A stretch of DNA of 6,865 bases from Acidobacteriota bacterium (GCA_003131705.1 PKUY01000062.1:13204-20068), one strand, 5' to 3'. Counted from the stretch's first letter, positions 1-6,424 are shown. Translations and numbers: made by a program. The notes: generated by a model from the sequence alone, not told the origin.

Positions 1-500
1 CCTTCGGCGTTGCGGGGGTGTTGCTCGGCGGCTTCTTGGCGGAAAAGCTTGGAACGCGCGATGTCCGTTGGCGTGTCTATGTCCCGGCGCTCGCTTGCAT
101 CTTCTGCAGTCCGATGTATCTTTTGTTTCTGTTTAGCCCTTCTGTAGCGGGCGCGTTGTTCTGGCTTTGTGTTGCGACGATCTGCATGTCCGCCTATCTT
201 GGGCCGGTGTACGCCCTGTACCAGACCGTGTCGAAGGTGCGCATGCGCGCCGTGGCTTCCGCTACGTTTCTCTTTTTTGGCAATGTCATCGGACTAGGCA
301 TCGGCTCATGGATGATCGGGAAGCTGGCGGACGAACTCAGACCGCACTATGGCGACGAAGCCATTCGCTACTCGCTGGTCGTGCCCAGCCTGCTCGCGCT
401 GGTAGCGGGAGCGTTGATTTGGGCAGCATCGCGCGACATCGTGCAGGACATGGCCGCCGCCACCGCTCCCGATCCGGCCGTCGGCTCCGGAGAACGATGA
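1..500 (+). CDS. MFS transporter, C-terminal part (5' end outside window)
   Basis: The reading frame is open from base 3 and ends at TGA 498-500, leaving 165 C-terminal residues of a major facilitator superfamily inner-membrane carrier. The visible part starts at the end of one membrane helix, followed by GGFLAEKLGTRD, which resembles the conserved inter-helix loop motif (G-x-L-a-D-r-x-G) of MFS proteins. Four more hydrophobic segments follow at about residues 26-45, 50-70, 80-103 and 120-140, fitting helices 9-12. The stretch GPVYALYQTVSKVRMRA with a glycine-rich helix after it is typical of the spinster-like/sugar-phosphate-type MFS group common in proteobacteria and acidobacteria. The tail is short, hydrophilic and rich in Ala/Pro. 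The substrate cannot be read from this fragment. The esterase gene follows 81 bp downstream on the same strand. A GTG at 18 is an internal codon, not the start. Confidence 0.88.
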   Translation, partial: FGVAGVLLGGFLAEKLGTRDVRWRVYVPALACIFCSPMYLLFLFSPSVAGALFWLCVATICMSAYLGPVYALYQTVSKVRMRAVASATFLFFGNVIGLGIGSWMIGKLADELRPHYGDEAIRYSLVVPSLLALVAGALIWAASRDIVQDMAAATAPDPAVGSGER

Positions 501-565
501 CGATAGTGATATCATCCGGCTGGATTTTTGGTTCGAGGCCGTGTGCTTCACGAACCATCTGAGGC

Positions 566-571
566 AGGAGG
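566..571 (+). promoter_or_regulatory. Shine-Dalgarno AGGAGG for the esterase gene
   Basis: A perfect AGGAGG lies 10 bases upstream of ATG 582. It decides the start. The same frame is open further upstream to a TTG at 528, but that codon has no ribosome-binding site, and only the 582 start puts a signal peptide at the N-terminus. Confidence 0.8.
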
Positions 572-581
572 TTTAGCGCTC

Positions 582-1673
582 ATGAAAACGAATCGCTCGA
601 CTAGTCTTTGGCTGTCGCTATACGCTGCGCTGGCGTTCTCGCTCGTCACCGTTGCAGCCGGCTCGCTGTTTTCCCAAAAGGCGGGATCGTCCGGCAATGG
701 AACGGTGGAACGCATCAAGGTGCACGGACAATCGCTCGAAGGCAATCTCGAAGGCGACTCGCCGGATCGCGACGTCTCGATTTATCTGCCGCCCAGCTAC
801 AAGCAGGAACGCAAGCGCCGCTATCCCGTGATCTATCTGCTCCACGGATACACGGACAACGACGACAACTGGTTCGGCGCGAAGCACACCTTCGTCGACG
901 CGCCGGCGGCTATTGATAAAGCCATTTCCAGCGGCTCGCGCGAGATGATTGTGGTCATGCCCAACGCCTATACCGTTTACATGGGCAGCATGTATTCGAA
1001 CTCCGTCACCACTGGCGACTGGGAAGCATTTATCGCGCGTGATCTCGTTTCTTACATCGACGCCCACTACCGCACTATTCCCGACCGCGCCAGCCGAGGC
1101 CTCGCGGGTCACTCGATGGGTGGGTACGGCACGATTCGCCTCGGAATGAAATACCCGGAGGTGTTTTCAAGTCTCTACGCGCTCAGCGCCTGCTGCCTGA
1201 CGCCGAATCCGAATTTGCAAGGCCCGGCAATGGCGAAGGCGGAAGCCATCCACAGCGCAGCGGATCTCGCGAATACGGATTTTGGCACGCGGGCGGTGAT
1301 TGCGTCGGCGGCCGCATGGTCCCCCAATCCGAAAAATGCGCCGCTTTACTTCGATCTCCCTACGCTCGACGGAAAGCTCCAGTCGCAGATTGCGGCGAAG
1401 TGGGACGCGAACGCGCCGCTGGCGATGCTCGATCAGTACGTGCCCAGTCTCAAGAAATTCCATGCCATCACGCTTGATGTTGGCACGAAAGATGGGCTCA
1501 TGGGCTCCATTCAAGAGCTCGATCGCAACATGACCATTTTCGGAATCGCGCACACGTTTGAAACCTACGATGGCACCCATGTCAGCGGAATTCAGGTGCG
1601 CCTGGAAAAGAACGTGATGCCATTTTTCGCCTCCAATCTTTCATTGGGCTCGGCCAAGCACGGCCCGAAGTAA
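582..1673 (+). CDS. Exported esterase (esterase D / antigen 85-type alpha/beta hydrolase)
   Basis: The 363-residue protein should hydrolyse ester bonds of an unidentified substrate outside the cytoplasm. Residues 1-30 form a signal peptide or membrane anchor: a basic start, then a hydrophobic run at about 9-30. The catalytic domain (PF00756-like) spans about 41-350. The oxyanion-loop motif LLHGY is at 86-90. The nucleophile elbow GHSMGG is at 176-181, with Ser178 the nucleophile. His333, in the late motif GTHVSG, is the probable catalytic base, and Asp304 (or Asp299) the probable acid. Asp146-Trp147 before the elbow is also typical of this family. A Cys204-Cys205 pair sits in the loop after the elbow, a position where related bacterial esterases often carry cysteines. 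Length and motif order fit an intact enzyme. It follows the MFS gene and may share its transcript. Feruloyl/acetyl esterase, S-formylglutathione hydrolase-like or acyltransferase activities are all possible; the exported form argues against a cytosolic formaldehyde-detoxifying enzyme. Confidence 0.9.
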   Translation: MKTNRSTSLWLSLYAALAFSLVTVAAGSLFSQKAGSSGNGTVERIKVHGQSLEGNLEGDSPDRDVSIYLPPSYKQERKRRYPVIYLLHGYTDNDDNWFGAKHTFVDAPAAIDKAISSGSREMIVVMPNAYTVYMGSMYSNSVTTGDWEAFIARDLVSYIDAHYRTIPDRASRGLAGHSMGGYGTIRLGMKYPEVFSSLYALSACCLTPNPNLQGPAMAKAEAIHSAADLANTDFGTRAVIASAAAWSPNPKNAPLYFDLPTLDGKLQSQIAAKWDANAPLAMLDQYVPSLKKFHAITLDVGTKDGLMGSIQELDRNMTIFGIAHTFETYDGTHVSGIQVRLEKNVMPFFASNLSLGSAKHGPK

Positions 1674-1957
1674 GCGTAGCGGACTTTTGTCTCGCGAATG
1701 GCCGATCTTCACTTTTGTGAGGGTGCGGCTCTTCTGGAAGCCGAGGTTTGTAATGCCCGCCGGCTCGGCACGCCATGTTGAACGACATTGAGCCGAACTG
1801 TCACTCATGCCCGGGCGTTCCCGTACTCGTCCCTCAGGTAGTGACCCTTCCAGGCAAGCCGGGCAGGCATCCCAATTGCCCGTTAGGACCATCTCTAGTA
1901 GTCTCTACGATTGCGCTTAGCCGCCGGATTCGACTTGCGGACTCAGGGGTGACAAAC
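1674..1957 (+). other. Non-coding leader upstream of the propeller gene
   Basis: No convincing gene lies here. The frame of the following CDS is open from ATG 1775, but that codon has no Shine-Dalgarno sequence. The 61 residues it would add are Pro/Cys-rich, resemble no domain, and would bury the signal peptide. The stretch contains an 8-bp palindrome GCCCGGGC at 1809-1816, a 6-bp inverted repeat CGGGCA/TGCCCG (1860-1865 and 1877-1882, 11-base loop) and a tiny GTAG-TCT-CTAC hairpin at 1898-1908. It may be a structured 5' leader, but it matches no riboswitch class I recognise. No clear promoter or terminator was seen. Confidence 0.4.
1945..1952 (+). promoter_or_regulatory. Shine-Dalgarno AGGGGTGA supporting TTG start at 1958
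   Basis: AGGGGTGA closely resembles the ideal AGGAGGTGA and ends 5 bases before TTG 1958. It is the best ribosome-binding site near the signal peptide of the propeller protein. A competing GTG at 1949 overlaps it and has only a weak GGA at 1939-1941. Confidence 0.45.
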
Positions 1958-4702
1958 TTGCTGGGCAATTCTCGCGTCTTTTTTGGATCTTTGATCTGTC
2001 TTTTGGCCGTACTGCTCACCTGCTGCCAGCAGCAGATGAACTTTCCAGCGCCCAAAATCAAGTCGATCGCTCCTGATAGTATGCTGGCTGGCCAGCCGGC
2101 GTTCACCCTCACCGTCACTGGTTCGAATTTCACGCCATCCTCCTCGGTCTTGTGGAATGGATCTGCGCGTAGCACTCTTTTCAGCTCCACTTCAGTGCTA
2201 ACGGCGCAGATCTTCGCGAGCGACGTCCAGAATGCCGGTACGGCGACGGTTTCCGTTTCAACACCTTCTCCAGGCGGCGGAACAACACTGATGCTGCAGT
2301 TTACGATCAATCCCGGCCCTAGCCCCGTGCCGCAAATCACCTCGCTTTCGCCGTCCGGAGTTACAACCGGGAGCGCTTCCTTTACGCTCACTGTGACGGG
2401 GATAAATTTTGTCTCGCAATCGATCGTGACGGTGAACGGCAGCAATCGGTCAACAGGCTTCGTGAATCCCACTACACTGATGGCAGGCATCCCTGCTTCA
2501 GACGTGTCCACCGCAGGCACCCTGCAAGTTGCCGTAATCAATCCACAACCGAACGGCGGCGGCTCCAATAACTTTCCGCTGAGCATCAAGAATTCCGTGC
2601 CGAGCATTACGTCGCTGACTCCTAACGCATTTACGGCTGGCAGCCCCAGCACGATGATTGGACTGACCGGGACGGGATATGTGCCCAGTTCCACCGTTAT
2701 CGTTAATGGCGCGCCGCGCACCACTACGTTCGATAGTTCCACAGCAATTCAAGTCGCTCTGACCGCTGGCGATCTGGCAAGCGGGGGGATTGACCAGGTA
2801 CAGGTCGTTAACCCTGTGCCCGGTGGCGGAACCTCCAACACGCTGACTTTTGCAGTGAACCCGACCGATTTGGTTGGACTGCCAGTGATCGTCGATCTGG
2901 CGCCAGACGGCACGCAGGCGAACAATGGGATCTGCGGCGCGACCTGCTCGGGAGGAACGCCGACTCTAGCTACCGCCGGACCCTCCGTGAACCAGACCGG
3001 GAATCTCGTTGCCTTCGCCTCCAATTCGACCAATCTTGTAGTAAACCAGACCAACGGCTTGAGCGAGGTTTTCCTGCGGAACACTTGTCTTGCTGCCGCC
3101 CTTACTTCGAACAGTACCTGCACGCCCAGCACTTCGAAGGTCAGCGTGGGGTTGAGCGGCGTCGCAGCCGATGGCCCTAGCTCCGAGCCTTCGCTCGATA
3201 GCGCGGGCTCGCACGTGGCGTACGCTTCGACGGCTAGCAATCTCGTGAACTATGTCACTGTCCCGGGAGGCGCGCGTCAGGTTTATTGGCAGGCGACCTG
3301 CAGCGGGGGCTGCAGCGGTACCGCGAACACTGCTCCGGCAATTGTTTCTGTATCCGCCGATGGATCGAAACCCGGCAATGGGGACAGCTTCAATCCAGTG
3401 ATTAGCTCAGATGGGCAATATGTCGCGTTCGTTTCGCTCGCGACAAACCTGGTCCTAAATGTGAACGCGGATGGTCTGACTCCTCAGGTATATATCCGCG
3501 ATACCTGCAGTGTGGTTACGCCCGTGGCGCTGACTACGGGATGCACGCCAACGACGTATCTGGTTTCCACGCCCGATGGCACGACGCCGAGCAACCGTCC
3601 CAGTTCGCGGCCGGCCATTGCGAACACTGGACTTTTTGTTGCCTTCACGTCTTTGGCGACAAACCTTGGTCCAACAGCACCGAACCCGAGCGGGGCTTCG
3701 GAAATATTCTGGCGCTCCACATGCGTAACCTCGCTTAGTACGCCGACGAGCACCTGCGTTCCTTCAACCACGCTTGCCTCGACGCCAGACGGCACTACGC
3801 CCGCCGATGGCGGAAGCATCGATGCCGCAATTTCGGGAACCGGCCGTTTCGTCGTTTTCGCCTCCACCGCGACGAACCTCATCCCCGGTGTGGGTCCGAC
3901 ACAGCAGATATACATCCGCGATACGTGCACGGGTATTGTGGCCACACCGGCGTGTGCGGATTCGACTCAACTGATTTCCACGCAGAACGGCACAACGCCC
4001 GCCAACGCGTTGAGTGAGAACCCCAGTATCAATCAGTGCGGCACCACGACGACTTGCGCTTCAGGCCAATACATTGCCTTTGCTTCCCACGCTTCGAATC
4101 TAGGCGCCAACGTCGAAAACGGCATCGAGAATATTTTCGTGCGGGATGATTGCGACGTTCTTCCGAGCACTACTTCGACCGTCTGCGCGCCTTACACTTT
4201 CGTGGCAAGCCAGCCAGGTGGCACTTCACCGCCTCCGGCTGACGGCAATAGCGTCGCGCCGGCAATCACGGGCGACGGCCATGCGGTGAGCTTTATTTCT
4301 TTCGCGGATAATCTTGTCCCGCGCGACACGAATGCACTCGAGGACATTTTTCTAGCGGGCGCGAACCTTACCTTCAATCTCACCGTGACGCTGAACGGGA
4401 CAGGCTCGGGGACCGTGTCGGATGGCACGAGTCAAATAAACTGCACACAAATTGCCGCAACATCCACAACGCCCTTGACGGAATCGGGAACGTGTACTGC
4501 TCGCTACGTGAGCGGCACTTTCGTGACTCTGACGGCTACCGCCGCCACCGGTACAGGATCCTTAGGGACCTTCACGGCTTGGGGAGGCAGCGTCACCAGC
4601 GCGAGTGACGCCACGTGCAGCGTGACGAGCGGCACGACCTCGTGGCCCCCTTGCACATTTACCGAGATTCAGGACAACACGGCCACCGCGACGTTCAAGT
4701 AG
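1958..4702 (+). CDS. Probable secreted lipoprotein: three IPT/TIG domains, seven-bladed PD40-like propeller, InlB-B-like C-terminal domain
   Basis: From TTG 1958 the product has 914 residues; GTG 1949 or ATG 1775 (975 residues) are alternative starts. Residues 1-23 form a signal peptide: Arg6, a hydrophobic run, then LLTCC, an imperfect lipobox because Thr or Cys rather than Gly/Ala/Ser precedes the acceptor Cys. Three IPT/TIG immunoglobulin-like domains follow (about 33-119, 121-211, 212-301), each beginning like ITSLSP and ending in a PGGG or NGGG turn. Residues 308-800 carry seven WD40-like/PD40 repeats with signatures of the type G-x-x-VAFAS-x-ATNL and QVYIRDTC, enough for one closed beta-propeller. 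Residues 805-913 resemble a divergent InlB B-repeat (FTAWGG, then paired Cys). The 20 Cys after residue 320 fall in ten close pairs, implying disulfides in an oxidising compartment. No catalytic motif is visible, so a surface binding or scaffold role is inferred. The function is unknown. Confidence 0.85.
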   Translation: MLGNSRVFFGSLICLLAVLLTCCQQQMNFPAPKIKSIAPDSMLAGQPAFTLTVTGSNFTPSSSVLWNGSARSTLFSSTSVLTAQIFASDVQNAGTATVSVSTPSPGGGTTLMLQFTINPGPSPVPQITSLSPSGVTTGSASFTLTVTGINFVSQSIVTVNGSNRSTGFVNPTTLMAGIPASDVSTAGTLQVAVINPQPNGGGSNNFPLSIKNSVPSITSLTPNAFTAGSPSTMIGLTGTGYVPSSTVIVNGAPRTTTFDSSTAIQVALTAGDLASGGIDQVQVVNPVPGGGTSNTLTFAVNPTDLVGLPVIVDLAPDGTQANNGICGATCSGGTPTLATAGPSVNQTGNLVAFASNSTNLVVNQTNGLSEVFLRNTCLAAALTSNSTCTPSTSKVSVGLSGVAADGPSSEPSLDSAGSHVAYASTASNLVNYVTVPGGARQVYWQATCSGGCSGTANTAPAIVSVSADGSKPGNGDSFNPVISSDGQYVAFVSLATNLVLNVNADGLTPQVYIRDTCSVVTPVALTTGCTPTTYLVSTPDGTTPSNRPSSRPAIANTGLFVAFTSLATNLGPTAPNPSGASEIFWRSTCVTSLSTPTSTCVPSTTLASTPDGTTPADGGSIDAAISGTGRFVVFASTATNLIPGVGPTQQIYIRDTCTGIVATPACADSTQLISTQNGTTPANALSENPSINQCGTTTTCASGQYIAFASHASNLGANVENGIENIFVRDDCDVLPSTTSTVCAPYTFVASQPGGTSPPPADGNSVAPAITGDGHAVSFISFADNLVPRDTNALEDIFLAGANLTFNLTVTLNGTGSGTVSDGTSQINCTQIAATSTTPLTESGTCTARYVSGTFVTLTATAATGTGSLGTFTAWGGSVTSASDATCSVTSGTTSWPPCTFTEIQDNTATATFK
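2981..4357 (+). repeat. Seven tandem protein repeats (beta-propeller blades) inside the propeller gene
   Basis: The blade signature (Pro-x-Ile, then Gly-x-x-Val-Ala-Phe-x-Ser, then Asn-Leu, ending near Arg-Asp-x-Cys) begins near 2981, 3188, 3395, 3611, 3824, 4022 and 4259. The spacing is 66-79 codons. The units are conserved in protein but diverged in DNA, so they are old duplications rather than a recent expansion. The VxxxPDGTxP segment recurs between blades, for example around 3570 and 3785. The last unit ends in DIFLAG without a Cys; the first strand near 2879-2905 could close the ring. Confidence 0.75.
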
Positions 4703-4727
4703 CGCAATAACGAATTCACGCTTCCCT

Positions 4728-4762
4728 GCAACCCTTGTGAGTTCTGCTGTGAACTCCGTTGC
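4728..4762. terminator. Two-part hairpin between convergent genes, candidate bidirectional terminator
   Basis: GAGTTC (4739-4744) and GAACTC (4751-4756) form a perfect 6-bp stem around the loop TGCTGT. An outer pair, GCAAC (4728-4732) with GTTGC (4758-4762), adds five base pairs across an asymmetric internal loop of six bases against one. It lies in the 85-bp gap between the stop of the propeller gene and the stop of the convergent START-like gene, where a shared transcript end is expected. No T-tract follows on either strand, so it is not a textbook intrinsic terminator; it could instead protect 3' ends. Confidence 0.4.
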
Positions 4763-4787
4763 GCCGCCCGCGCATCCGAAAGCAGGT

Positions 4788-5678
4788 CTATTGCCTCGAG
4801 TGTGAACCGATCCGTTGGAGCACCGCGCTGCGAGTGGACGCGAGTGTGAAAGTCAGAGATTCGCGGGGAATGCTCGTCACAAAAGGACCGACCAGCCAGC
4901 CCAAGCCCTCAGGAATATCGCGCGTCAGCGACACCGACTGGCATTCGACGTAGGTTCCCTCGTCTTTTTCCTCGAAGCGCCAGTAGGTGTTCATGCGCCA
5001 GAGAAACCCCTGGTCGTGCCCGACGGGTAGGAGCCGCTCGCTCCTCTCGCCGGCGCCATCTACTTCTTGGATTCGCGTGGTCCGCGAGCGGTTCCATGCA
5101 TGCGTCGCGTCCACGAGCGTGTAATGGACTTCATGCTCGGTGTCGAGAACTGTGGTGATGATTTTCTTCTTCCGCAAACGCAGTTCTATCAGGAAATCGT
5201 TTCCGTCGTGCCGCAGGATCTTCGAGCGCATCACGTTCGGACGGAAATAATCCTGATGGTGGTTGTAGTCTTCCTCGAGCGCCAGAGTTTGCTTGAGCGT
5301 CGCACCGGGGATGAACACAGTTCCGATCCAGTGGTGGATCATTCCGTCCGGAACAACAATCGGTTTTCCGTGTTCACCGCCGCTGCCGTCATTCAAGGTG
5401 TCGAGGCGTTCAATCACCACCTGGCCCGCTCGGAATTGTGCCTCGGCGGCCGCGCGCCGGTCTGCCGGCAGATTCTCGACCCACAGAAAAGGTTCGCGGC
5501 GCGCCAGCTCGGAGGCAGTCTGAGTTTCCGTGGCCTGCACGTAGCTATCGAACGCAGAGATCGTCTTCGCTTCGAGATCCGCCGCGTTCGCCGGTCCGGC
5601 AAGCGCACACAGCGCCGCGAGGATCGCGACTCCCGTCCGCCGTAAGAAGCTGTCGGCTTTTCCTTTCACCTGTCGCAC
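4788..5678 (-). CDS. Secreted START/SRPBCC-like protein of unknown function
   Basis: From GTG 5678 the protein has 296 residues. This start is preferred because AAAGGGAA (5685-5692) sits 6-7 bases upstream; the frame continues to a GTG at 5711 without a ribosome-binding site (307 residues). The n-region is basic (about residues 2-14). A hydrophobic core at 16-29 and the motif PANA-AD at 29-34 predict signal peptidase I cleavage after Ala32. Residues 34-105 are helical and charged. From about 112 to 286, alternating strands with MIHHWIGTVFIPG, a strand-rich middle (LIELRLRKKK) and a C-terminal ECQSVSLTRDIPEG followed by a long amphipathic segment resemble the helix-grip fold of START/SRPBCC proteins. 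Those bind hydrophobic ligands, but no ligand can be inferred. Similar secreted proteins occur in acidobacteria, usually as hypothetical. It converges on the propeller gene and has no co-directional gene within 380 bp upstream. Confidence 0.82.
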   Translation of the reverse strand: MRQVKGKADSFLRRTGVAILAALCALAGPANAADLEAKTISAFDSYVQATETQTASELARREPFLWVENLPADRRAAAEAQFRAGQVVIERLDTLNDGSGGEHGKPIVVPDGMIHHWIGTVFIPGATLKQTLALEEDYNHHQDYFRPNVMRSKILRHDGNDFLIELRLRKKKIITTVLDTEHEVHYTLVDATHAWNRSRTTRIQEVDGAGERSERLLPVGHDQGFLWRMNTYWRFEEKDEGTYVECQSVSLTRDIPEGLGWLVGPFVTSIPRESLTFTLASTRSAVLQRIGSHSRQ

Positions 5679-5757
5679 GAGCACTTCCCTTTGGGAAAAA
5701 CTTGTTGCCACGGATCGCAGATTCCGAACGAGTTGTCCGCAGCGTGCACCAGTCTCG

Positions 5758-5949
5758 CGTTCAGGTGAGGCAAATTATCTGCCAATCGATGCGGGCTTGC
5801 GAATCAGTGTGGAGCGTTAAGAAGCGGAGTTCGATAAACTGGCTCAAGAGGCGTTGCAGGTACTGAAGATTTTGGACGGGTTGGTCAGCCTGCTACGATT
5901 CCTTTCGGAACCGTCGTCCTCGCAACGCAGCTCCCAACCCGCGCTCTAA
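5758..5949 (+). pseudogene. Possible remnant of a four-helix-bundle (23S rRNA IVP-type) protein, C-terminal end
   Basis: In one plus-strand frame the conceptual product reads SGEANYLPIDAGLRISVER, then TAA at 5818-5820, then EAEFDKLAQEALQVLKILDG and a further leucine-rich helix until TAA at 5947-5949. The second part has the heptad-like pattern of the last helix of the four-helix-bundle family (PF05635 type), whose members typically end with an acidic E-x-E-[FY]-x-x-L segment, then A-x-x-[VI]-x-x-[IM]-L-x-G-L-[IV]. The first part could be the end of the third helix. An in-frame stop splits them, and nothing recognisable precedes 5758 in any frame, so the N-terminal two thirds (including the usual NIAEG motif) is missing. 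This rests on pattern memory and not on an alignment; chance coding-like composition is the alternative. Confidence 0.38.
5774..5803 (-). promoter_or_regulatory. Weak candidate promoter for the START-like gene
   Basis: On the minus strand GATAAT (5774-5779) could be a -10 box (5 of 6 bases), with TTCGCA (5798-5803) as a poor -35 box 18 bases upstream. It lies about 95 bp before the preferred GTG start. It overlaps the proposed gene relic, which would fit promoter sequence surviving in a dead gene. The -35 match is low. Confidence 0.22.
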
Positions 5950-6001
5950 GTTTACGAACCCACTCGAGATGAACCGAATGACTCCTGGGGTATATTTTCG
6001 C

Positions 6002-6023
6002 AGTACTCGGGTATTAGTACTCG
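6002..6023. repeat. Paired AGTACTCG repeat (direct and inverted)
   Basis: AGTACTCG occurs at 6002-6009 and again at 6016-6023, 14 bases start to start. The AGTACT cores are each palindromic, so the pair can also fold as a 6-bp stem with an 8-base loop. It lies 36-57 bases beyond the stop codon of the minus-strand carboxypeptidase-regulatory-like gene. It could be a 3' hairpin of that transcript, though no T-tract follows, or a tandem protein-binding site. Confidence 0.4.
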
Positions 6024-6058
6024 TCGGAAGCGCGAGACCTGGAATGTACGCCATTGGT

Positions 6059-6418
6059 TCAGGGATTAGACGCTGGGAGCCGAAGCGTAATCTGTGTTGT
6101 CTTATGCGAGTGGATTCGGATGTGCTTCGTCCAGGCCGAGAATATTCCCCTCGCCTGAGCGCGCACGTCGTACTCTCCAGTCCGGAAGCGAACAAACTCG
6201 AAATGGCCATCGCCGTCCGTTCGCGTGAGATTAGGATGGTCGCCATCGGAGGTTTGCATCGTGACGGTGGCATCATCCACGGGCTTGCCCTGCGCATCGA
6301 GCACCGTTCCCGCGAGTGTTCCGGTAGCTACTTGGGCTCCTCTCGTTGCGGCGACGCCCAAGGTTGCGACCAGCAGCAAGAGGAATACGGATGGCAACAT
6401 TTTCTTCACGTTCTTCAT
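6059..6418 (-). CDS. Small exported carboxypeptidase-regulatory-like domain protein
   Basis: The protein has 119 residues from ATG 6418, chosen because GAGGTG (6425-6430) lies 6 bases upstream and because it puts a signal peptide first; the open frame continues to an ATG at 6493 without either feature. Residues 1-28 are a signal peptide: MKNVKK, a long hydrophobic run at 8-23, and small residues before about 28. Residues 32-115 form one carboxypeptidase regulatory-like beta-sandwich (PF13620 type): GTLAGTVLDAQGKPV at 33-47, TRTDGDGHFEF at 65-75, and a final YDVRAQARG at 83-91. The family fold is found alone or at the N-terminus of acidobacterial TonB-type porins and adhesins. Here it is complete as a single domain followed by a short tail, with no enzyme part. 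The likely place is the periplasm or outer surface; a binding or structural role is inferred. It is divergent from the gene at 6659. Confidence 0.87.
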   Translation of the reverse strand: MKNVKKMLPSVFLLLLVATLGVAATRGAQVATGTLAGTVLDAQGKPVDDATVTMQTSDGDHPNLTRTDGDGHFEFVRFRTGEYDVRAQARGIFSAWTKHIRIHSHKTTQITLRLPASNP

Positions 6419-6424
6419 GGCTGG

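Larger units (their letters stand above)
5679..6058. other. Intergenic region without an intact gene
   Basis: Between the two minus-strand genes no frame on either strand gives a credible intact protein. The region holds the Shine-Dalgarno and probable promoter of the START-like gene, a plausible relic of a four-helix-bundle protein on the plus strand (5758-5949), and a paired AGTACT repeat (6002-6023). The remaining bases, about 5950-6000 and 6024-6058, show nothing I can name. Confidence 0.5.

Noticed and set aside
495..529. Hairpin plus T-run after the MFS gene as an intrinsic terminator
   Set aside because: The only stem next to the T5 run is 4 bp (ATCC/GGAT), and the GATGA/TCATC stem has an 11-base loop and no adjacent T-run. 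Both are too weak to call.
1715..1750. Terminator after the esterase gene (CGGCT/AGCCG and TCAC/GTGA stems)
   Set aside because: The stems are only 4-5 bp and are not followed by a T-tract.
1775..1957. Extra 61 N-terminal residues of the propeller protein
   Set aside because: They have no Shine-Dalgarno sequence, no domain character, and would place the hydrophobic export signal internally.
1885..1960. Cyclic-di-GMP (GEMM) riboswitch in the leader
   Set aside because: Short pieces such as GCGCTTAGCCGCCGG look vaguely similar, but the expected conserved AAACC/GAAA receptor-loop parts and paired arms are missing.
1834..2742. 302-residue open frame on the minus strand
   Set aside because: It lies wholly antisense to the IPT/TIG part of the propeller gene. 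Its product is low-complexity Val/Pro/Thr-rich with no domain, as expected from a shadow frame.
2981..4357. Recent tandem DNA repeat or CRISPR-like array
   Set aside because: The periodicity of about 200-240 bp is visible only in the protein. The DNA copies are diverged and continuously in frame, so it is a domain repeat.
5067..5645. 192-residue open frame on the plus strand
   Set aside because: It is antisense to the START-like gene, which has a signal peptide, ribosome-binding site and coherent fold; the plus-strand frame has none of these.
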